Shown: positions 1-5,428 of the stretch, piece by piece | Numbering within the stretch: the first letter of the stretch is position 1 | Layout: each line of letters starts with the position of its first letter | DNA from: Nitrososphaerales archaeon TH5894 | Lineage (GTDB): Archaea; Thermoproteota; Nitrososphaeria; Nitrososphaerales; Nitrososphaeraceae | Assembly: GCA_014523485.1 (NCBI GenBank) | Contig: JAATVK010000161.1 | Coordinates: 1-7,688 of the forward strand | Length of the DNA: 7,688 nucleotides | Reading direction: 5' to 3' | Notes under the pieces: model-generated | Told to the model about the DNA's origin: nothing | Databases searched by the model: none | What the model saw: only the letters and a program-made list of their open reading frames with translations | Program-made: the position numbers and the translations under genes

Positions 1-376
1 AATTTATTTGTCATCCTTCAATTTTTTAACGTAATTTTTTTCTATTATACAGAATATTTATTATTTGATGAACAATGTTAACCGACTAATAAAAATATTA
101 AGATTAATAATAACTTGTCATAGTCTGAATGGAATTGATCATAGTATGAAGAGTACGACTTGATACTTTTACTCCTTATTATGGACTCGATACTAGTATT
201 ATGCTCAGTCTTAATATAGGCGATTTATAAATTTAACAAAATCTCATTATAGATATTGAATAAAAAATCACTATTGTATTAATAATATTGACTATTATAT
301 ATTTGTGGGTACTCAACAAAAAATACTGTAGATATGTAATTTTTACAACAAGTACATTTTAAGGCTACCAGAATTA
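1..376. other. AT-rich spacer, no gene seen
   Basis: This stretch is strongly AT-rich and every forward frame is cut by frequent stops. One reverse frame stays open from about 226 down to a stop at 78-80 but has no ATG, GTG or TTG start and no recognisable motif. A TATA-like run (about 293-304) lies 75-85 bases before the ORF at 377 and could serve it through a leader of roughly 50 bases. I see no tRNA, strong hairpin or ordered repeat. Confidence 0.6.
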
Positions 377-574
377 ATGTGTCTGATGCATAATGATGTT
401 GATAATGACGAAGAGGGATGGTGGAATAGAATTCCATATGAATTAAAATGTAAAGGTGAAATAGAATGTTATGATAAAATAAATGAACCTCATCCTAAAT
501 ATCCAGATATAATTTATAATTATGCTCTAAAATACAAACAAAGGCTAAAGAAGATTGTTTCTACAATGAAATAA
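377..574 (+). CDS. Small hypothetical protein (65 aa)
   Basis: This is a 65-residue orphan that I do not recognise. The N-terminus is acidic (DVDNDEE), followed by a tryptophan pair (GWW), two cysteines five residues apart in the segment KCKGEIECYDK, a proline-rich stretch (NEPHPKYPD) and a basic C-terminal helix (YKQRLKKIV). It has no membrane segment or signal peptide and should be cytosolic. ATG 377 is the only usable start, because the frame is open only from 332 and has no earlier ATG, GTG or TTG. There is no Shine-Dalgarno site. A T6 tract at 632-637 downstream could end the transcript. The tryptophans, prolines and cysteines in such AT-rich DNA favour a real or once-real protein over chance, but the length alone is weak evidence. 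It could also be a fragment of a larger decayed gene, since the next locus is clearly degraded. Confidence 0.45.
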   Translation: MCLMHNDVDNDEEGWWNRIPYELKCKGEIECYDKINEPHPKYPDIIYNYALKYKQRLKKIVSTMK

Positions 575-719
575 ATTCACTAAGAGATATCAACAACAAT
601 AGAATGGTATCTATCATTTTATAAGAACGAATTTTTTACTCCATTAATTACTTGATTGCCACCGTAGTCTACCTCTCACTACTTATACTACACCGAAAAA
701 ATAACAAATAAAGTACGGT

Positions 720-1163
720 ATGGCTATTACTGCACCTGTGATGCCAGTTGGCACATACGAATCAGTTGGTAACATATAGGTAATATCACACGTATAAAAG
801 AATAATATTCTATAAGAACTCATAAAAATTATGTATCAAATCCACCTAATGTGTTAATAGAATTATTCTTAATGTGGGAATCTGTAGAAGCAATAAATTG
901 TAATGAAGCAGGTGAACTATTTAATATAGCTTCTAACTATATCTACATATAGATAGCATAGAACCATTAATCGGTGCTATAATCAGTTGGTACATTTACG
1001 TTAGACAACAAAAGACTTTTCGTAAATATGAGAATATAAGAAAGGAAATAGAAAAATTAGAAAAAATAGTAAACATATTTTATAGAATAAAATAGTTGAA
1101 CAGAAATATGACGAATTAGTGAATAATATCTTTATCCTAGAAAAGGAAATAGATTTCTTATGA
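720..1163 (+). pseudogene. Decayed gene for a membrane-anchored coiled-coil protein
   Basis: Protein-like sequence runs through all three forward frames in one consistent order. It starts at ATG 720 with MAITAPVMPVGTYESVGN. After a shift near 775 it continues as GNITRIKE, meets a stop at 803-805, and goes on as SIRTHKNYVSNPPNVLIELF and MWESVEAINCNEAGELFN until about 945. A second shift leads into the frame holding SIEPLIGAIISWYIYVRQQ and KYENIRKEIEKLEKIVN, which stops at 1093-1095. A third shift, near 1088, restores NKIVEQKYDELVNNI and FILEKEIDFL before the stop at 1161-1163. The joined product would be about 145 residues: a soluble N-terminal part, one hydrophobic helix (IGAIISWYIYV) and a charged coiled coil to the end. 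The family is not recognised. Three shifts plus a stop suggest true decay rather than one sequencing error, since neighbouring genes are intact. The exact 5' boundary is uncertain. Confidence 0.6.
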
Positions 1164-1227
1164 AAAAGTAAATAAATCCAAGAATTAATTTAGAAAATTA
1201 AATTCTATACTAGTTAATTTTTTACTG

Positions 1228-1237
1228 AATATAATAA
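1228..1237 (+). promoter_or_regulatory. TATA-like box for the DUF6659-like gene
   Basis: The run AATATAATAA lies 19-28 bases before ATG 1256. That is where an archaeal TATA box would place the transcription start at or next to the start codon. No Shine-Dalgarno sequence is present, so a leaderless mRNA is likely. The DNA is AT-rich, so a chance match is possible. Confidence 0.4.
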
Positions 1238-1255
1238 GATAACTTTTTTATTACA

Positions 1256-1690
1256 ATGGAAAATTACTTATTAAACATACCTATGTCTGAAAGCGATCCC
1301 ATAATCGATAATACTAAATTCCTTTATGGTTTTACCCAAAGTATATTGAATTCTGACAGATCTATAAGATGGGTAGGAATAACTGATCAAAACGGTATTA
1401 TTATAAATGAACGAGATAGACAAGGATTGAAACCATTCCTTAGTATTGAAGAAAATCACGAATTTGCAATAAATACAATAACTCGACATAAAACTAGATT
1501 AAAATTCGAGCCTAAAATAGGTGAATTAACTTATACGTTTAGGAGATATAAAAAAATGAGCAGATGTTTAATTCCAATAAATGAAAACTATTATTTACTT
1601 TTGACTATGGATTTTGATGAATATAATTTTGACAAAATAATAATGGAAAAAATTGTTCCTCTAATTAAAGAGAAAAAAGAGAAATTCTAA
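1256..1690 (+). CDS. DUF6659-like thaumarchaeal protein (144 aa)
   Basis: This small soluble protein matches the pattern I know from an abundant thaumarchaeal family of unknown function, annotated as DUF6659 as far as I recall. Seen directly: an N-terminal helix; SIRWVGITDQNG (36-47), which corresponds to the family's 'IRF-G-hydrophobic...G' strand and turn; R55-Q-G-L-K-P60 (family form R-x-G-hydrophobic-x-x-L-L); an acidic helix start (SIEENHEF, 63-70); R81 to G89 (RLKFEPKIG); the Y93-T-F-R-R-Y98 segment; and a C-terminal strand IPINENYYLLLTMD (106-119) followed by a helix. The alternation resembles a small profilin / roadblock-like sensor fold, which is inference. There is no signal peptide or membrane helix. 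Paralogues are usually scattered through these genomes, often as single genes, and this one also stands alone. ATG 1256 is preferred because a TATA-like box sits at leaderless distance; ATG 1283 is a possible alternative. The function is unknown. Confidence 0.8.
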   Translation: MENYLLNIPMSESDPIIDNTKFLYGFTQSILNSDRSIRWVGITDQNGIIINERDRQGLKPFLSIEENHEFAINTITRHKTRLKFEPKIGELTYTFRRYKKMSRCLIPINENYYLLLTMDFDEYNFDKIIMEKIVPLIKEKKEKF

Positions 1691-1718
1691 ACACTCCAAT
1701 TAAATTTTGACACAACAT

Positions 1719-1729
1719 AAATATAAAAA
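1719..1729 (+). promoter_or_regulatory. TATA-like box for the secreted protein
   Basis: The run AAATATAAAAA lies about 45-50 bases before ATG 1772. Transcription would start near 1745-1755 and give a leader of roughly 20 bases. It is the best TATA match in the short gap after the previous gene, but the gap is very AT-rich. Confidence 0.35.
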
Positions 1730-1771
1730 AAAACTTTATTAGAATAACAATAGTTGTTCATTTATCATAAT

Positions 1772-2152
1772 ATGAAATTATTATTATTAAATAGTTTAGT
1801 AATACCAATAAGTTTTACAATTGTTTTAGTCAGTCAAACTGCTGTATTTGCTCAGACAGAAAAAAGGATAGAAGGAGAAGGAGGAAAAGAAAAAAATAAT
1901 CTTGCTGTATGTGTAGACTATTTTATGAATATGAATGGCAAATTTACTGAAGAATTGTCTAAACCCGAATTTCAAAATGAACAATCAAATAACCGTTCTT
2001 TGAATAAATTTGCTATAAATGCTCTTCCCCTTATTACATGTAATATGGGTTATGAAGATACAGGACAATATCCTCATTTATTATCTCAACAACAACAAGA
2101 CAAATACATAAAGTTGGCAGCAAATCAAATAGGCCTCCTTGGATTTCAATAA
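1772..2152 (+). CDS. Small secreted protein with signal peptide (126 aa)
   Basis: The protein begins with a typical Sec signal peptide: K2, a hydrophobic core from about 3 to 24, and an A-x-A type site (AVFA, 24-27) with predicted cleavage before Q28. The mature part of about 99 residues starts with a charged stretch (KRIEGEGGKEKN). It contains exactly two cysteines (C47 and C90), which could form a disulfide outside the membrane, a Q/N-rich middle, and the C-terminal segment LLSQQQQDKYIKLAANQIG. No lipobox cysteine, metal-binding motif or known domain is visible, so only export can be claimed. ATG 1772 is chosen over the in-frame TTG at 1754, because it places the lysine and hydrophobic core right at the N-terminus; the longer form would give 132 residues. 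It lies 81 bases after the DUF6659-like gene and has its own TATA-like box, so it is probably transcribed separately. Small lineage-specific exported proteins are common in Nitrososphaera-type archaea. Confidence 0.7.
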   Translation: MKLLLLNSLVIPISFTIVLVSQTAVFAQTEKRIEGEGGKEKNNLAVCVDYFMNMNGKFTEELSKPEFQNEQSNNRSLNKFAINALPLITCNMGYEDTGQYPHLLSQQQQDKYIKLAANQIGLLGFQ

Positions 2153-2197
2153 CCCTCATAACGTAGTCACGCTTTGGCTATAAGTCTTGATTAAATT

Positions 2198-2209
2198 AAA
2201 AAATTTTTT
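2198..2209 (+). terminator. T-tract terminator after the secreted protein
   Basis: A perfect A6T6 palindrome with a six-T run at 2204-2209 lies about 50 bases after the stop of the secreted-protein gene. Archaeal termination mainly needs T runs like this, and no gene on either strand reads through it. Confidence 0.4.
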
Positions 2210-2733
2210 GTAGTGTCTGTATTATTTGCTTATAAATTCTAGATATGTTTCATAAATAAGAGTCATAAAATTAACTACATATATTTTAGTTAGTATTTTC
2301 CATTTTTTATTCTTTCAATTTGCATATGATATAATAATATCCTTATATTCTTTATATTATCTTTAAATGATTTTTATTTCTATTTTTTGATATTATATTT
2401 CTTCATATATTCAATTACACACTAATTGTCTAGTTAACTATTTTTTTTTCCTTCTTGTTTTTGTATTTTTTAAATTGTATGTTCCAGCCAAGAACAAGAC
2501 TTCGAAGATTAGTCCTTTCACCAATTAGAATTCCTGAATATTTTCCCCTGCAAAAATATTCACATAACCAAATTGTTTAAATAAATTTACTAAAAAGTTA
2601 TTTATTATAGTAAAGATCCTGATGTTAAAAGCTTTCCTAAAAATATAAAAATTTGCAAAATGAATTAATGAAAAAACAATATTTACTTTATTATATTTAT
2701 TTTACAAGGTCAAATAATATATAACATAGTATC

Positions 2734-2745
2734 TTTTATATAATC
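2734..2745 (+). promoter_or_regulatory. Distal TATA-like box upstream of the MFS gene
   Basis: TTTTATATAATC is a good archaeal TATA match predicting a transcript start near 2763-2768. That is about 30 bases before the mini-ORF at 2797 and about 190 bases before the MFS gene. It could drive the mini-ORF or a long-leader MFS transcript. The proximal box at 2925 fits the MFS gene better. Confidence 0.3.
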
Positions 2746-2796
2746 TGATTGTGTTTAATAACTCAGAATACAACAAAACTGAGAATAACAAACACA

Positions 2797-2862
2797 ATGA
2801 AGACAGATTCTATCATTCATATGACTGAAGAAATGGATCAACTGGAGCAAGAGGAAAAATAA
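2797..2862 (+). CDS. Possible 21-aa leader peptide or gene remnant
   Basis: This short ORF encodes a mostly acidic 21-residue peptide (MKTDSIIHMTEEMDQLEQEEK). After its stop the same frame adds FDKDIENV before a second stop, so it may be the end of a decayed acidic helical protein rather than a functional peptide. It lies 92 bases before the MFS gene, in a different frame, and about 30 bases after a predicted transcript start. A role as a small upstream ORF is possible but unproven. Confidence 0.2.
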   Translation: MKTDSIIHMTEEMDQLEQEEK

Positions 2863-2917
2863 TTTGACAAAGATATTGAAAATGTTTAAGTAAAATAATA
2901 CATATCATTTTGTAACC

Positions 2918-2957
2918 TTCTGAATTTATATATTCTGAAATTATAATTTCTGAAATG
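2918..2957 (+). promoter_or_regulatory. Operator-like region: 15-bp-spaced repeats and a palindrome
   Basis: TTCTGAA occurs three times, starting at 2918, 2933 and 2948, with exactly 15 bp between copies. The last copy runs up to the MFS start codon. Between copies two and three lies GAAATTATAATTTC (2937-2950), a perfect 14-bp palindrome. It sits between the TATA box and the start codon and predicted transcript start, where archaeal repressors commonly block polymerase recruitment. Regulation of a DHA2-type pump by a MarR-, PadR- or TetR-like dimer would be usual, but no such regulator is encoded in this window. Low sequence complexity raises the chance of coincidence. Confidence 0.45.
2925..2934 (+). 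promoter_or_regulatory. Proximal TATA box of the MFS gene (leaderless)
   Basis: TTTATATATT is centred about 26 bases before ATG 2955, the spacing expected between an archaeal TATA box and a transcription start at the A of the start codon. There is no Shine-Dalgarno site before the ATG, which agrees with leaderless translation. The box lies between the first and second copies of a TTCTGAA repeat. Confidence 0.55.
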
Positions 2958-4508
2958 AGAGAGGAAAAGAAAAGAAGACCAAAATGGATAGAAAAGCACA
3001 GCATAACAAAAACAGCAGTAATCTATAGTCGTTCAGCGAAATTTATTCTGGTTTTACTTAGCAGTACTCTTTTAGTAATAATGTTCTCAGAAACTATGTT
3101 ACTGCCGGCTATTCCTGAGATTATGCAAGATTTTAACATACCATATAGCACTGCAGCCTGGATATTCAGTGCATATCTCATTGTAGCTGCTGTTATGACA
3201 CCGATTGCAGGCAAGCTTTCAGATATCTATGGAAGCAAGCAAGTACTGCTAATATTGCTTATATTGTACGTAGTAGGTGTTGTTGCAGGAGGATTTTCCG
3301 AAAACATATCTTTTCTTCTCGTTAGCAGAATAATTCAGGGTGTAGGCTTAGCGGCAGTTCCTGTAGCTTTTAGTATTATCAGAGATTCGTTTCCACCTGA
3401 GAAACTTGCTATGCCAGTTGGTGTGTTCAGTACTGCAGCTTCTGGTGGATCTGTTGTAGGATTACTAATAGGTGCCAGTATAATACAGAATTTTGGATGG
3501 CATGCTACATTCCTCTTTATAATTCCAGTAGCAATGATTATAACTTTCATGATTGCCAAATTTGTTCCTCCTAATAATAAGACTAAGCAGCAACAAGAAC
3601 AACGGCATCTACAGTCATCTGTAAATGATAATAGTAGTAGTAGAAAACATGTCATCAACGGAAGAAAGTCTATGATAGATATCAAAGGTGCAATAGCACT
3701 TTCAGCTACGATAACATCTTTTTTGATTGCACTCACATTCATAGAAAATAGTGACTCATTACAAAATTCGATGGCAATTGCAGGAATTTTTTTTATCGCA
3801 TCAACAGCTTCTTTGATTCTATTTATCTTTATAGAAAAAAGGACCCAGATGCCCTTGATTGAATTATGGCTGTTAAAGCAAAGAATCTTGTTGCCATCCT
3901 ACATCATGATGATAGTTACTGGAACTACAATATTTCTGGTCTATCCTACGATAGTGCAATTAGTAAGAAGCCCTCAACCAGCAGGTTTTGGAGGAGATGC
4001 GGTATATGCGGCTTATGTCCAGCTTCCGTTTATGTTGGTATTCTTAATATTCTCTAGTTCAACATCTTACATTATATCTAAACTTGGAAAAATAATGCCG
4101 ACTGTGCTAGGAAGTGCGATCAGCATTGCTGGAGCGAGTGGTCTCTTGATGCTGCACTCTACGGGACTCTTGGTATCTATAAATCTCACAATAATTGCGA
4201 TAGGACTAGCACTGACAATAACTGCTCTATGGAACTTGATCGTTTCTTCAGCTCCAAAAGAGTTTATGGGAATATCGACAGCGATAGGAGCACTACTTTC
4301 ATTCATTGGAATGGCTATAGGTCCTGCCTTAGCTGGAACATACATGCATAATTTTCATATTTCTATAGATGGTATTGTTGGTTTGTACCCTTCTCCCGAA
4401 TCGTTCAATATGATCTTCTTTACTGCTGCGATGCTGTCAGCTGTGTCATTGATTTTTTCTTTAGTCCTAAAGAGAGGAACGTCACTATACAAAAATATGA
4501 TAACATAA
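2955..4508 (+). CDS. MFS drug:H+ antiporter, 14-TM DHA2 (EmrB/QacA-like) family
   Basis: This 517-residue inner-membrane transporter probably exports drugs, toxic metabolites or other hydrophobic compounds in exchange for protons. A basic N-terminal tail of about 28 residues precedes TM1 (30-51), which contains the acidic E46 expected in drug antiporters. TM2 (69-88) leads into motif A, G86-K-L-S-D90-I-Y-G93-S-K95. TM4 carries a motif B-like R125-I-I-Q-G129. TM5 holds a small-residue segment (A161-A-S-G-G-S, then G169 and G173) that corresponds to the antiporter motif C. TM6 ends near 204. A Gln/Ser-rich cytosolic linker (about 206-240) joins the halves. Eight more hydrophobic segments follow: about 245-263, 274-293, 312-336, 354-375, 381-400, 405-430, 438-462 and 485-506. 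The total of 14 and the length are typical for DHA2. ATG 2955 is the only plausible start, because the next Met is inside TM1. It is monocistronic, with a TATA box and operator-like palindrome before it and T tracts after. The substrate cannot be predicted. Confidence 0.9.
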   Translation: MREEKKRRPKWIEKHSITKTAVIYSRSAKFILVLLSSTLLVIMFSETMLLPAIPEIMQDFNIPYSTAAWIFSAYLIVAAVMTPIAGKLSDIYGSKQVLLILLILYVVGVVAGGFSENISFLLVSRIIQGVGLAAVPVAFSIIRDSFPPEKLAMPVGVFSTAASGGSVVGLLIGASIIQNFGWHATFLFIIPVAMIITFMIAKFVPPNNKTKQQQEQRHLQSSVNDNSSSRKHVINGRKSMIDIKGAIALSATITSFLIALTFIENSDSLQNSMAIAGIFFIASTASLILFIFIEKRTQMPLIELWLLKQRILLPSYIMMIVTGTTIFLVYPTIVQLVRSPQPAGFGGDAVYAAYVQLPFMLVFLIFSSSTSYIISKLGKIMPTVLGSAISIAGASGLLMLHSTGLLVSINLTIIAIGLALTITALWNLIVSSAPKEFMGISTAIGALLSFIGMAIGPALAGTYMHNFHISIDGIVGLYPSPESFNMIFFTAAMLSAVSLIFSLVLKRGTSLYKNMIT

Positions 4509-4554
4509 ATAAGGCATAAATATAATTAGATAATATTATTTAAAACACTAACCA

Positions 4555-4580
4555 TTTTTCTTTTGCTATTCTCTTCTTTT
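4555..4580 (+). terminator. T-rich terminator region after the MFS gene
   Basis: Starting 46 bases after the MFS stop there are TTTTTCTTTT (4555-4564) and further pyrimidine runs to 4580. Such T-rich tracts without a strong hairpin are the usual form of archaeal terminators. They separate the MFS transcript from the rest of the spacer. Confidence 0.45.
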
Positions 4581-4621
4581 AATGTAAATTTTACTTTGAA
4601 CAAGAGAATGAGTTATTTCTA

Positions 4622-4726
4622 ATGGTTTGTTCCTATAATAAATATAACTGTCATAAATATAGGTCACTTATTTATTCTTTCTTCAACAGGAAAGGGAATT
4701 TCTTATCAAGCAGTTCATATATTTAG
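4622..4726 (+). CDS. Possible tiny protein (34 aa) or frameshifted remnant
   Basis: ATG 4622 opens a 34-residue frame (MVCSYNKYNCHKYRSLIYSF, then NRKGNFLSSSSYI) with two cysteines seven residues apart. From about 4680 a second frame, without a start of its own, reads EREFLIKQFIYLEFVKIEKI and then REQKLIRTSFISDTS to a stop at 4795-4797. The second frame looks more protein-like after the overlap, so the locus may be a small gene of about 55-60 residues broken by one frameshift. The palindrome and T7 run at 4824-4837 follow shortly, as expected for a transcribed unit. No family is recognised. Confidence 0.2.
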   Translation: MVCSYNKYNCHKYRSLIYSFFNRKGNFLSSSSYI

Positions 4727-4823
4727 AATTTGTGAAAATAGAAAAAATAAGAGAACAGAAATTAATTCGTACCTCTTTTATAAGTGACACAAGTTAGGCT
4801 AATTAAGCCCTTATCACCATATT

Positions 4824-4837
4824 AAAGGCCTTTTTTT
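4824..4837 (+). terminator. Palindrome plus T7 tract, terminator-like
   Basis: AAAGGCCTTT is a perfect 10-bp palindrome that runs directly into seven Ts (4831-4837). A weak GGCT/AGCC stem lies just before it (4797-4809). This is the best intrinsic-type terminator in the spacer. It suggests a transcript arriving from the left, perhaps from the mini-ORF locus at 4622-4797. Confidence 0.4.
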
Positions 4838-4990
4838 CTATGAGTTGACTTGCACAATAAATAGTTGCATTATCATTAATTTCCATAAACTATTTGTTAC
4901 TTATTTATATTAGTCCTATTTCTTTATGATATTCTTTTGTATTTTTATAAGTGCTTAATGATTAATATCAAATAGGTTACCAATATAAAT

Positions 4991-5038
4991 AGAGGTAAAC
5001 TGATCCAACGCCCTTCAGACTAGAAGTGTTTTACCTCT
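4991..5038. repeat. 9-bp inverted repeat next to a TATA-like box
   Basis: AGAGGTAAA (4991-4999) and TTTACCTCT (5030-5038) are perfect reverse complements 30 bases apart. With one bulged A the stem extends by one further C-G pair. A TATA box match, TATAAATA (4984-4991), ends on the first base of the left arm, so a transcript starting near 5012-5016 would begin between the arms. A smaller CTTC/GAAG stem (5013-5026) lies inside the loop. The structure could be a wide operator or a small RNA locus. It is not a tRNA: the span is 48 bases and the T and anticodon arms are absent. Confidence 0.45.
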
Positions 5039-5428
5039 TGATTTGTTGCAGCTCAAAAAGTGATATAGAAGTTTTAGAAAAGAAATAAAGAGGTATTTAG
5101 TAATGAGAATATCAGGATCAGGACTCAAACACTCTATCTAAAAAACTTCTATTTATTTATTAGAAGTATAAACGTAACTTATGACCATTTTTTAGATTTA
5201 TTAACAAAGATAAATATATTTATAATATTATATTTCACGGTTTTTTTCTTTGAATTATCACATTCCCCCATGCTTCAAGCCTATAATTGGCTACTAAATG
5301 CTAGCTTAGTAAGCTTAGTTAATACTCTGTACAGAAGATACTGTAACCATCAATCAAGAATAACTTAGTATTCATAAATTTTTCATACTCACAGAAAATC
5401 ATTTAACTTCATTTCAACAAGATAATAT

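Larger units (their letters stand above)
2153..2796. other. Very AT-rich spacer with one coding-like island
   Basis: Most of this spacer is extremely AT-rich and stop-dense on both strands. It includes the palindromic A6T6 run at 2198-2209, a T9 tract near 2440-2450, and many TATA-like strings that cannot be told apart. An island of visibly higher G+C at about 2479-2580 is open on both strands. Forward, it encodes a 33-residue peptide from ATG 2479 (MFQPRTRLRRLVLSP...). In reverse, it reads IGERTNLRSLVLGWN with a lysine-rich tail but has no start codon. It may be a gene remnant or an RNA; neither can be decided here. No tRNA or insertion-sequence ends are seen. Confidence 0.5.
4509..5428. other. 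Long spacer with mini-ORFs, T tracts and an inverted repeat
   Basis: No firm gene lies in these 920 bases. From left to right it holds: T-rich runs after the MFS gene (4555-4580); two overlapping small frames (4622-4726 from an ATG, and 4663-4797 without ATG); a palindrome with a T7 run (4824-4837); a TATA-like box (4984-4991) joined to a 9-bp inverted repeat (4991-5038); and four copies of TAGAAGT on either strand (5021, 5066, 5145 inverted, 5161). A frame runs open from about 5079 to the stop at 5366-5368; its only ATG, at 5270, gives 32 residues (MLQAYNWLLNASLVS...). The segment about 5262-5365 is less AT-rich than its surroundings. These may be remnants of lost genes or small-RNA loci. 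Confidence 0.5.

Noticed and set aside
78..226. Open reverse-strand frame ending in a hydrophobic stretch
   Set aside because: It has no ATG, GTG or TTG start, its composition is low in complexity and no motif is visible. AT-rich DNA produces such frames by chance.
1086..1095. Programmed frameshift in the 720-1163 locus
   Set aside because: There is no slippery heptamer with a following structure, and the locus carries other shifts and a stop, so decay is the simpler reading.
1271..1489. 72-residue reverse-strand ORF
   Set aside because: It lies wholly inside the DUF6659-like gene, whose own frame shows conserved family motifs, so it is a shadow.
2940..2947. ATTATAAT as the MFS TATA box
   Set aside because: It would put the transcript start inside the coding region, near 2970. 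The box at 2925-2934 has the correct distance.
2813..3004. 63-residue reverse-strand ORF across the MFS promoter
   Set aside because: It would overlap the TATA box, palindrome and start of the MFS gene. Its hydrophobic composition is what the complement of charged, purine-rich DNA would give.
3335..3742. 135-residue reverse-strand ORF inside the MFS gene
   Set aside because: The forward frame has MFS motifs and 14 hydrophobic helices throughout. The reverse product, with its run of cysteines and serines, is a mirror of the Gln/Ser linker codons.
4991..5038. tRNA or tRNA fragment
   Set aside because: The arms resemble an acceptor stem, but the element is only 48 bases long and has no GTTCGA-like T loop or anticodon arm.
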